From Micromussa lordhowensis (taxonomy: Eukaryota > Cnidaria > Anthozoa > Scleractinia > Lobophylliidae), in contig OZ026608.1 in the NCBI GenBank assembly GCA_964020085.1, positions 17,155,479 to 17,219,478 of the forward strand: 64,000 nucleotides of DNA, in the 5' to 3' direction. How positions within the stretch are numbered: the stretch's first letter is position 1; every line of letters begins with the position of its first letter. Under the pieces are notes generated by a model. The model made no database searches. It saw only the letters and a list, made by a program, of their open reading frames with translations, and was not told the DNA's origin. Below are positions 1 through 10,179 of the stretch, in pieces. The position numbers were made by a program, and so were the translations under genes.

Positions 1-159
1 GAGCTTCAGAAACTCAACAATAATTCATAGAGCAAATCAAAAGAAAGTTTTGAAGGAGTGTCTTTGTATCTGATATAGACACGGCTAAACTTTACATTCA
101 ATTTTTAACTGGTCAAGGACCATTAGCGCAGTGTGCAGTTCATTAAAGGGTTGATTTAG

Positions 160-535
160 ATGTTAAAGACTCTGAGTGGTCGCTTACAAGAGCTTAAAAA
201 CAAAGGAAAAGTTCAGTTGGATAATCCCAAAAGTTGTCGCACTTGCTTACGGGAACTTTTCATTACAAAGTTTAAGTCACAGTTCAAACGGGGTTTCACA
301 AAGGTGGTCGTTACTAAAGCTGGTTGCTTACGAAGAGTGGTCGCAAGGAGAGTTTCGACTGAAAATCAAACACGAGAGAACATCCTTTATCACATTCCCA
401 GACACTAGGAGGAGAGTTGAAAAGTCGACCCGGAGCGAGGTATTTTTGACAAACTTCGAGGTGTTTGGAAATGCGATGAAACACTTCTCGTTCGTTGTGT
501 ATAGCTTCTCTGTCGAAACTAAAACTATGGAGTAA
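160..535. repeat. Intronic repeat with internal duplications and inverted arms
   Basis: This intron upstream of the first visible CPLANE1 exon carries a motif like gtggtcgcttac repeated near 176, 302 and 340. A degenerate inverted repeat (about 360-510) contains caaacacgagagaacat. The inverted part resembles the palindromic element at 16017-16155. The two overlapping open frames here are not supported as genes. Confidence 0.45.
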
Positions 536-564
536 ATGGAGAAAATGATCTCTTTTTCCTCAAG

Positions 565-1453
565 CATCGGAAGATAGCCAAACCTACGAGCCAGAGGTTG
601 AACAAGAGATGGCCAAACAAGAACACGAGAGACATCTGGAAGGACCTGACAAGGTTACAGTAGAGATGATGGACTCCACAGACGTCCCTATACAAAGGTC
701 AGTCATATGCCAGCAGTACAGGACCTTGTTATATCCACCCTGGGCAGTATAGTAAACAAGGCCTCATGAAAGTACTGCTCAATAGCTTTCATTTAAATGG
801 TCACACACTAGGGTTTTATCCACAGACTTAAAAGTTAGAACCATCTTGTACAGCATAATAAACAGTACCACATCAAAGTACTGCTCAATAGCTTTCATTT
901 GAATGGTCCCACACCAGGGTTTCACCCACAGACTTAAAAGTTAGAACCATCTTGTACAGCATAATAAACAGTACCACATGAAAGTACTGCTCAATAGCTT
1001 TCATTTGAATGGTCCCACGCCAGGGTTTCACCCACAGACTTACAAGTTAGAACTACTTTGTACAGCATAATAAACAGTACCACAACAGTTAGAACCATCT
1101 TGAACAGTGGAATATACAATTGGAAATAACTTCGATTCTTTTCCAGGTTTTACCCGCGTCCCTTCCCGACAGCTTCCCAGTCCAGTGCTCGAGCTGTATC
1201 AACACAATTCCTGAATGAGAGAATGAAAGAGATGAGTGAAAGGATTGAAGCAATGGATCAAATCACGAACAATATGGACAGAGAGTTTAAAAGTTCCCGC
1301 GTGGTAAGTTTTGTCAAACACTCAAACAAATTGATCTTTCTCCGCAGTTCAAATATGTGATCTTTCATATATTCACTTGTATCTTCACTATCTACGGGTA
1401 TATTACGAACTCACAAAGTGACCAGCTCCCAGCTGGCTCATTAGCTCAGTTGG

Positions 1454-1500
<47 letters not shown>

Positions 1501-4500
1501 CAGGCTTGATTTTTTTTTTTTCAGGCTTTAATTTCACAACTGCTTAACTTGTGTATATAGCTACGATGATCAATCATGTCTGCTAGGAGACGGCGGGGTA
1601 GGGCTAGGCGGAATGTTTCCGTGTTTCAACTCAATGTAAAACCCTGCATATTTTATTTATTTTTTATTTTCCAGCTTCTCTCTGCCATTCAGAGTATCGA
1701 CGAAGTGTTAAACCCTTCATCAACAGCTTCGTCCCCTAGGGGATCCGGAGAGTCCCGCCGGGGAATACCCCGGAAATGGGACCCCGCGCCATGGAGAAGA
1801 AGGAGGAAAACGTCGGCTGAAAGGCAAGCGACCTCGAGGCTACCGAAAACAGAAGGTATACTCTATATCGAATTGCTGTAGGTAAATGCGTGCTAGGTAA
1901 CGTTACGATTTTTCTTAAATTTTATTGCTAACAGTTGTAGAAGACAGTATTGATGTTGATGTGGATCGCGCAGAAAAAGATGAAGCCGTCACTGCAGCTG
2001 ATGTTGGAGAGGACAATGAAGATGAAACTGATAATGAACACATCGAAGAACAGATTGACAGCGGAAGAGATGAACATGACGTTGACGAAAGCTTCGACCA
2101 GGATCAGGAGGACGAAGAAGTGAAAGTCGCCTCTAGCGACGAGGACGAAAAAGATTCTGATCAAGAACAGGCTCATAAACAGAGGCAAGATTCTTCAGAA
2201 ACCGAAGTGAAAACATCCGCTGATATGGAAAACTTGTCCTCGTTTACGCAAGATGGTGAAAGGTAAATATTTTTCTGTTTTTTTTTTTCAAGGTACGTAC
2301 CCAGCATTGAGTCAGGTAGCCCCGACAAACCTTTAGTTTCCTCTCAGCTACTATTACTTCTTACATTCTACTGTACGGCCCGCTAAAATTTATCGTTTCG
2401 CTTTTGACGTACGTCTGTCATTTGAAGCCGTTCTGCGTGACTTGAACCGTTCAACACACGGGAGATATAATTAAATATCTTACTAACCTCGCCTTTCCGG
2501 TCTCTACTGTAAGAAACGGATTCTCGTTTTTTTTTTACCATTCGACTTATGGCACTTGCGCTTCGCACTTCGATCATAAGTCGAAGGGGAAAAAATTCCG
2601 TCAGTAACTTACAGTACGGTGTAAACGTCTGGTTAGAGAGAAGAAGTAAGTGTATACCCTTTGAACACAATCTAAAGACATTGACATGACACTCGTACAT
2701 TTGTTTTTGTTTCTTCCATATCCATAGGAGTGAAAAACCTCAAGCCTCTCCATTGGAATCTTTAACATTACCACAAGACAAGCTAAAAGAAATATTCCAG
2801 GACAAAGACGTGCAAAGAACTCGGTAGGTTGGTTGGTTGATTACTAGACTCTTCCGTTAGTGAACTATCTCAAGGCGGGGTACAAACGCCACTTTATAAC
2901 TTGCTATTTATTTCTCAAGTGCAGTAGCTGGTGAGAAACTAAGTAAAACTGAGCAATTATTATTAATTATTATAATTGTTGTTATAAACTGTAATGGTAG
3001 TCCCTAGGGTTAATAAAAAAAAGGATTTTTGGAGCGTTGGAGGTTCAATAAAAATGCAATTTACGAAATTCATGGGCACGCAGTGCGTACAAATGACTAC
3101 ATCTGAGATAGTTATTTGCACGCGTTGCGTATCTATGGTTACGGAGTGGTCTATTCTTCCCCCCTGCAGCAGGGACCCCAGCCCTGATGCCAGGCAGTAC
3201 CTAAAGGAGTGGATGAAAATGAAACGTTCAGAAAGACAAGCAGAATGGAGAGGCCAACAGGAAGAATTGCGGGCACAGGAACACCAACCCTTCATGTCTC
3301 CCACACAGGTAGTTATTTTAAAGGTTATCCTGAAAAATCACGGGTGATATCTCTTGTGATAGCCCGAAGACAGACAAAGTACAGACGAATTGTAAGAGAG
3401 AGTCGAGTCTTTCTCTATGTATTTTAACAACCACTGTTAAGGTACGGGAATCGTAAAGTCCTTTCTAGCTTTTTAAAAATAGTTTAACCTGGAAATGGCC
3501 GCCCTCTTGGAAGTGTACCTGACATCAGTTTTTGTAAGAGAGGAAGGTTGGGGATGACTGTGCATAGAGGCCCTATCTTGCCGGGGGAGGGGGAAAATCA
3601 CTCAAATTTGTCGCTTCATTAGTTGTGTGTTGTGAGCATGCGCGTTTCTAGACGTCACTTAGTGTGTTTGAACTTCCCGCAATTTTTTCTACTGCTGCTC
3701 ATTTCCAGGGCTCCACCAATTTTAAAAAGATGAAGCTGATTGAAAAAGAGAGAAACGTCAAACGCAGGTATGTGGTAAATTGACTAATCTGTGTAATGTA
3801 CCTTTCGTGACACAATCACGCAGAGTTCACGCTATCGAAGTAACGCCAGTTACAGGGTTCGAAAAAAAACTTGAATTCCAGCTTGCCCTTGGGACAAGTC
3901 GCCCTCAAAGTTTGCTTGCCCTGGGCAAGTCGTAGTTTCCTCTTTTCATGATTTAGTGGGTAGTCGACTTGACTGATGTCTCGCCTATCGGGCAAGTGAA
4001 GTTACTTTCCCAGAAGGAAACTTTACTTGTCCCGGAAGACCGGACTGCACTTATTTCTAGCCCTTAACTGTACTGTTCTGTAAAGGGGGCAAGTTTCTAA
4101 AGAAACTGAGGTGCTGAGTCGGTGGGATTATTACAAGATAATTTGGTTTTATCAACTGGGTTGACAATGTGAATTGTCCACCGTAAAGAGATTCGGAAGC
4201 TGACGTTTCGACCGTTAGCCCTTCGTCGGAGCGTTAGCCTTTCGCTCCGACGAAGCCCTTTCTTTCATATCCAGCTAAAAGTGTTTGCGTCAACTGATCT
4301 TTTTTTTAATGTTGAATTTACCAAGGAAAACCGAAGACCAGCATAAGCAGAAAAGGCTCGACTCCGCGTCCAATCTCCTCTCCGAGATGCTGGCCGAGCC
4401 GGTTCCCAAGCCCACCGAGCGTAAACCAAATCTTCGTTATGGGGGAAGCGTGAACTCGCGTTACTCTACGTCGCTTACAGCAAAAAAGAAAAGAACACAT

Positions 4501-7295
4501 GAACGGAATAAAAAGTTACCCAAAGCTCCGCCCAAAGGCAAACGGGACCGACAAGTAGAGAAATCAGCCCACACAAAAGAAAATATTTTGTTCAAGGAAC
4601 AGAATTTTATAGATTTGCCATTTTCTGATGAAAACGCGAGACATGGTCCTGCAAATATAGGAGTCAGATCTCAAAATACTCCTCGGCAAGACTTTATACG
4701 AACCAGCAGTCCAGTCTCCACAACTGAATATGGATCAGGGAGATTACAAGGGAAAAATATTGATGAAGACAAGAGTGAATTTATGAAAGAAAATCAGTTA
4801 CCCGCCGACGATTTTTGGCGCTCACAGTCTCCGACCGGCGCCGAGTTTGTAACGGCACAAACGTATCGGAAATTTACGAAGGAGCAACCTAAACGATTAA
4901 AAGCTAGAGAGGCTGCCATGCGGAAAACTCCGCCTATGGCTCTAGGTGGATATGGTTTAACCCGGCAACCCCAAGGCACACATGCTATGGGGAGAACTTT
5001 CCAAAGGACACGGCCTACTGACTCTCTCCTCCCTGGAGGTGAGACTTTAACGGAAATAGATCGCCTGTTGGAGGACATTCCCGACGATGGTTCTACTTTT
5101 GATCAAGAAAACCTGGAAGGAATAGAAAGCTTGTTAGAAGGAGACGATGAACTAAGAGACTTGTTATCGGATGTGGATTGGCGCTCTGTTAGCAAGGTAA
5201 GAGTTTACTTTCTGTCTTTGTTGTCACGCATTCTGCCACGCCTGTGGTTTTACATTTCATACAAACTATGTTACGCTCGTGTTGCAACTTATTGCAACGT
5301 CTCTTGTCGTGACTAGTCATCCCCTTGTCACGCCCCTGGGACGTCGAATCTGTTGTTTCACGGTGCTAAATACTTAATTTTGTGGTCTTTTCAGTGCTTA
5401 TTACATGAAGTGTTAATAGCAGTCGAGTATCAATAGTAGTCAATCATTGCTATGTTAAAAAATAAGAGTTTTAGCTTATTTTCTAAAGCATTTCCTGTTG
5501 AATAGCAGCGTGGTCGTGGAGTAAACACTTAATTGTTACTGAACTTAAGAGTGTTATTCATTTTAGTCTCAAAGGGACAGTTCTGCCAGACCAGCCAGAG
5601 AACATTCCAGTCTGTTTAACGCAAGACGAAAAGGTAAATGCTTCATTCTTGTCAATAGCAAAAGGTAGTCCAAAGGTCTCTTGATTTCGAATTTCTTTTT
5701 GCAACACGGTCAGTAATAAGAAGCTCGTGTAAAGATGATCGTGTCTACGATTTCTATTCCCGTGACGATTCCGAACTCCTAACGAACGTGTCCTAACGAA
5801 GATAGTATTGGTCTCAGACTCCTTGGTTTCTTGCCGCGTTGGAACTATCCAAGATGGCGGCGTTTACTAAAATTTCAGGTAAACATACTTAGGTCGCGTA
5901 TGTTTCCCGTGTTTTTACGATCATTCCTCTTCGTAAACGTGATGGTAAAACCGCGTTTGATCAGCTTTTTTATCAATGTCCCTTTTGTGTTGCTCTTTTT
6001 CAGATGATTGGCGACCAAGAGTTAGTCAGGCCCAAAGGCTTCGCCATCCTGATCCTGCGGTACCTTCTACCAGCAGTGTGGTGCCGGAGTTTAATGATGC
6101 GGTCAGCCCGTGGAATACGAGAGAGAGCATGCGCACCTCTGATGATGTTGCACAGTTATTGGTGAGTGATAGAATAGTTATTGTGTCTATGCACGGTCGG
6201 ACAGTCAAGTCTGTTTGCAAGAGGGAGTAAGTGATTTTGTACATCATCAACTGACAAACCAACTGACCAACTGCTTAACCTACAGTACGAACTATTCTCA
6301 ACGACTGACTCTTGAAAGCTGGCACACTAACTTAGAACAAACGCCTCCTTACAGATGTCAACAGCTACCGGCGCCTTACAAACGACTTATCCACGACACA
6401 AACGAAACCGACAAACGGACTTCTAACAGACCGACTTAATTTGACTAACTATACACGGACCTCAACGCTAGCAATTTGACTAACAAAAGACGGATCGAAA
6501 CTGACCAATGACTGATGGACAAGAAAGTACTTTTACAGCGCCTCTCTCCGCCCAAGTGCTTAAATAAATATTGGCCTATTCAGGAGCCGATTACCCGGAG
6601 CCTCCATCTCCCATACAAGCCCTTGGAGTCAACCCTTTCCGACGAAGAATTATTTTTAGAACAGGCTTTCCCGCGGAAAATTTGTCACGCCCTAATGCGT
6701 TGTCCGTAATAACCAATCAGAGCGCAGCTTAGTAATGCTCATTTACATATGCTTTTTCGTGCTCTGAAGAACACTTTGACAACAATGGCGGAAAGCGTGC
6801 GTTTTCGGAAACAATGTATTTTCGCGGGAAAGCCTGTTCTAAAAATAATTCTTCGTCGGAAAGGGTTGACTCAAGGGTACAGCACATATGGAGGCTCCGG
6901 GTAATCGGCTCCTGGCCTATTAGATGCCGGGAGAGGTTGCGATGGACTAGCATTCAATCAGTGGATGGAGGAATTACTCGTACTTGCAGTTTCATCCTAT
7001 TGAAGCCGGAGATAAGCAGTGGCCTGATGGCTCACCATGCTGAAAGGCAAACTTTACCTTAGCTATCCACTTGTGTGGCGTTACATTTAAGAGAATTCTC
7101 ACACAGCCTATCACGCAATCTTTCAATAGGATTGCGTGACTGAACAGGATGGCGCCTTCTTATAAGATAAGTTGTTTTGTTGTTGCGTTACAGGCTGAAG
7201 TTGACGAGGCTGTAGGCAACATGTCTGAGAGTACTGGCAGTACCAGAAGTCAAATTGACTGGGAAGAAGTCGACAAAATCATCGGGGAGACGTAA
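565..7295 (+). CDS. CPLANE1: CPLANE1-like ciliogenesis and planar polarity effector, 3' exons (5' part outside window)
   Basis: Eleven exons join in consistent phase: 565-697, 1147-1303, 1675-1855, 1935-2262, 2728-2823, 3170-3308, 3709-3767, 4326-5196, 5567-5633, 6004-6161, 7194-7295 (stop TAA). All have GT donors and AG acceptors; the acceptor at 4326 is weak. The product is an acidic/basic, mostly disordered C-terminal tail. Visible landmarks in order are a coiled coil (RMKEMSERIEAMDQITNN), a very acidic Asp/Glu stretch (1935-2262), a basic helix WMKMKRSERQAEW followed by EHQPF, then KMKLIEKER, then SNLLSEMLAEPVPKP, and a final IDWEEVDKIIG. The order basic WMK-R-ERxAE helix, QEHxPF, KMK-EK and LL-E-L matches my memory of the vertebrate CPLANE1 (C5orf42) C-terminus. 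In animals CPLANE1 acts with INTU, FUZ and WDPCP in ciliogenesis and is mutated in Joubert syndrome. The family call rests on remembered motifs, not an alignment. Confidence 0.7.
771..1088. repeat. Tandem repeat, three 106-bp units
   Basis: Units start at 771, 877 and 983 with agtactgctcaatagctt and each ends near aataaacagtaccaca. The copies are nearly identical, and a partial fourth piece (gttagaaccatcttg) follows at 1086. The array lies in a CPLANE1 intron. Confidence 0.9.
1435..1545 (+). repeat. tRNA-derived SINE or tRNA pseudogene (GGC anticodon-like)
   Basis: 1435-1507 folds in tRNA order. There is an A-box-like ttagctcagttggtagagc, an anticodon-like loop CCGGCAT with C rather than U at position 33, and a T arm atgggTTCGAATcccgt containing the B box. 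The acceptor arms do not pair well, so this is not a clean tRNA gene. A T-rich tract, then caggctttaatttcacaactgctt, follows, as in a SINE tail. It is in the intron between CPLANE1 exons 1147-1303 and 1675-1855. Confidence 0.65.
3850..4260. repeat. Repeat-derived intron segment with Penelope-like/hammerhead-like remnant
   Basis: The first part repeats gggcaagt/acttgccc motifs. The second part (4199-4255) carries gctgacgtttcgaccgttag and a 15-bp hairpin (cttcgtcggagcg / cgctccgacgaag). Read on the minus strand it resembles a hammerhead ribozyme core with a GAAACGTC ending, as known from Penelope-like elements, but degenerate. It lies in the CPLANE1 intron before the large exon 4326-5196. Confidence 0.45.
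6571..6922. mobile_element. Palindromic MITE, about 350 bp
   Basis: The left end caggagccgattacccggag and the right end ctccgggtaatcggctcctg are exact inverted copies. Homology extends inward through the motif gaagaattatttttagaaca and its inverse, giving arms of about 100 bp. No transposase is encoded. It sits in the last CPLANE1 intron; the short ORFs on both strands here are produced by the palindrome. Confidence 0.85.
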
Positions 7296-8121
7296 ATCTG
7301 AAGAGCAACGTGTTTGCTACGTTAAAAAGCAAAGAATACGATAATACCGTCAAAACAATAGCTAGAAACACTCTCTACATTTTGGTTAATTATCCAACGC
7401 GAAAGATTATAAGCGCAATATTGCTTTCGTGGCAAGCGAATAACTTGTTATTGACGAAGGACTATTTATAAGAAATTCAGCGTCTGCAGTAGTGCCTTGT
7501 TTTGTAAATTTTTAAAGCATTGCGACTCGTATTTGTTCTCACGCTTGAGCAAGCACATGGCTGTAATGAGATCAAATTATTTTTAAAAGAAAGTGAAAGA
7601 ATGTAAATTTGACCGGAATTGAGATATAAAAGTATTTATTAAATTGGTGATGCTTTTGTACAAACACATTGCCTGCCTCTTTCTTCTCCTATTTCCACAG
7701 TTTCGTTCCCAGAGCCCGCTCGTTTTCGAAGTTTGGTGCTAAAAGGATCGCAGGCTCTGAGAAAGAAATAATTGTGAGTTAAGCTACACTGCATGCAGAG
7801 AGATGCGTCTGATCGACACCTCCTCTTGTTATTTTTACAAATTACTCTTTTTTTAGCCTATTCTATTGTGTTCTGGTATAATTTGTGTTTTTGGCACTCA
7901 GAAAAGGATTGGGACTGAGCGTCACTTTAGGGAAATGGGGTCAGTTTTGCATCCCTACTTTCCTTTCAGGACCCAGATTGCTAGTGATGTTGCGTAATTA
8001 ATTGGTCGGATTATTGCAGCCCATATACCTTTAAATGTAATAGCGTATTAGGTTTTTTCAAATTTTAATCATTCTTGCGTGTTCTCGCCATTTTGATTTC
8101 CGTGATTGGGTTACCTGTGGT
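7296..8121. other. Intergenic/3' UTR of CPLANE1-like gene
   Basis: No coding signal is seen. A possible poly(A) signal ATTAAA lies at 7638-7643, about 340 bp after the stop codon. Just before the stop-containing exon, at 7111-7140, is a 10-bp-stem hairpin (tcacgcaatc / gattgcgtga) of the GTCACGCAA class discussed in the findings. Confidence 0.4.
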
Positions 8122-9186
8122 TCACCCAGCAGGAAGTCGAGCACAAATGCATGCCACAGGAACCTCAAGTGTCTTCGTTATAGCCCGATCGCCATCTCGG
8201 ACAATTAAGTGAAAATAGCGAATCATCTTTTGGCACCAGCCCCTACCATCAAAACAGGGACTATGGGCAGAACATTTGATATCACGTGCACGCAATGTCG
8301 CAACCCCTGCAATGGGGAGGATGGGATAGTCACTTGTTGTACTCCGGCAGCCTCCGCACGGATTTGTACCACTGTGTACAATCCCACCGCATCGTTTGGA
8401 GGCCTTGGAAGAGGATGACACGCTTCTCTTAGCTTTCCGTGGCTGGGAAGAATTTAACCCGCGTATTACGCTGAAAAAAAGAGAGATTTTGTGTGTGTTA
8501 AGCCCACCTTCGTAACCAAAACCAAAACAACGCAAACGTTTAATTTGTTGAAATGGTCTGAGATGCTCGTCGAAAAATTTGAATTTAACTCCTAAAGGAG
8601 ACAAATCTAAGCGTGGGAGGAGTAACAGGATGGATGATCCAGCTCCACGCCGGCTCTTAACGGAATGACCTAGCAGATCCTAGAGAATTAAAAACCTCCA
8701 AAATATTGACACGAACTTATTTTCTTTTGGTACGCGTGCACACGTGTGGAGATGAAACTCTTACGATATGAAGCCAACCTCATTCCCAGTGTCTCTCTTC
8801 TCCCCGCCCCCGAGAGCAAGAGAGGACTGGAAGAAAAGAGAACCTGGGCACCATGCCCGCGCGTATCAAAGTTTGAAGAAGAAAACTTAGTTTGATCAAT
8901 ACCGGTCTTACCTTACATTCGGCAGATCCAGAATTCCGATTTCTTTAAGCTGTAAAACAACGTCTTCAAAGGAAGGTGAATTTCTGCTATTAAATGTCAC
9001 GTAGTTTCTAGACGTTCTCGGAACATAATGTGTGGAATTTTCTGCGTCACGCAATTGAAGGGATCTTACGAGCTTCCGAAGATTGCGTGACTTCCATTTA
9101 TGCCGCGTCTTGTGTGACTGGTGAAGTCTATTCTCGGTAGTGAAAGGGTACAGTATGATTAAGAAGTAGATAGTTGTTAACCGCAT
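8122..9186 (-). CDS. Secreted cysteine-rich protein, IL-17/cystine-knot-like
   Basis: Two coding exons: 9186-8912 and 8470-8122 (stop TGA), phase 2 junction. Both splice sites are good: donor AG|gtaaga, acceptor ctctctttttttcag. The start ATG at 9186 follows a strong acceptor (ttcgacttcctttgcag) at 9197, so a 5' UTR exon is likely. The 207-residue product starts with a signal peptide (MRLTTIYFLIILY), then a basic pro-like segment with dibasic sites (RKAKR, KASKR). The C-terminal domain holds eight cysteines, ending in LEVPVACICARLPAG. The VPVxCxC ending at the chain terminus is typical of IL-17 cytokines; Spaetzle- or trunk-like cystine knots are alternatives. Such proteins are extracellular ligands. 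The IL-17 label is inference from the ending, size and Cys spacing; the classic IL-17 W-x-Y-D-x-x-R-x-P block is not evident. Confidence 0.6.
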
Positions 9187-9229
9187 GGCTGGCAAGCTGC
9201 AAAGGAAGTCGAATATAAAAGTCACTGGA

Positions 9230-10179
9230 AATAACTAGCAGCTAAGGGTTTTAACTTTGAATGAGGCGATGTTTCTTACCGTTTATCAATGTGATGCTCA
9301 TCTTCGTTTCCCGTAGCATAAAGCGAGAGTTACAATGGTTACCCTCCCACTCCCCCCCCCCCCTTTCCGGATGGAGAGGAGAAAGGTAGAATGCTTACAC
9401 AAGGTAAGCTGTATTAAGCGGAAACGCCTGAGAATTTCGCTTTTGTTTGCTAGATAGTGTCCCCTTAGCACGAACTTTCGTTCTACTAAAAATGTGGAAC
9501 GGAAATTTGGGACTAACGGAGGGTATTGACCGCTTAATACAGGGTGTTCGCTTAACATGGAATCTGCTGTATTGTCATTGTCAATATCCGATGTTGATTT
9601 ATACAATTTAAAATAACATCTGCTATTCAAGCCAAATCTTATAAGTTAAAGTACATCACTTGACGAACTTTATCAACAACATTCATGAAATGAGTCAATG
9701 CAGTGATGAAAACTGCCTGAATGGGAAAGATATGTAACTGATTTGACTTAAAAATGAGCCATTAATTCTTGAACGTTAGAAGGTTTTAAACTTGTGTTTT
9801 TTGTAATATTTTTGCATTGTTTTGTAAACGTTTGTGTTATGTGACGTGTCTAAGGCACGAATCGATTGACTTCTTGATTCAAAATCTCGTAGGCTTGTGT
9901 GTTAAGAAAGTATAGCTTAGAAACGATATGTTAACTTTTAAAACTCAACCTCCATTGAAGATATCTTGCTATGTAAACCACTTGAATGCACGAAGCAATT
10001 CTTGTTTTCCTTTCATTTATCAGCTTTTTAAACTTACTTCAAATTTTGAAGATCAAGTTGGTGTGTGTTTTTGCTGTTGTGGCAAATGATTTGGCCTACA
10101 GCCACTCACAGTGCATGTAACATGAAATATAAAGGATAATTTTTTTTCGGTCTCTTGCCTTCTTTCTCTATATCACAGC
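9230..10179. other. Intergenic region, no supported gene
   Basis: The segment holds the probable upstream region of the minus-strand secreted-protein gene. A possible 5' UTR exon ends with the donor cg|gtaaga at about 9282 (minus strand). The rest is AT-rich sequence without recognisable coding. A poly-C tract lies at 9352-9363. Confidence 0.3.

Noticed and set aside
160..535. Overlapping plus- and minus-strand frames near the window start
   Set aside because: They fall in an intronic repeat with inverted arms; the first supported exon begins at 565.
1435..1507. Functional tRNA gene
   Set aside because: Acceptor-stem pairing fails and position 33 is not U; better explained as a SINE head.
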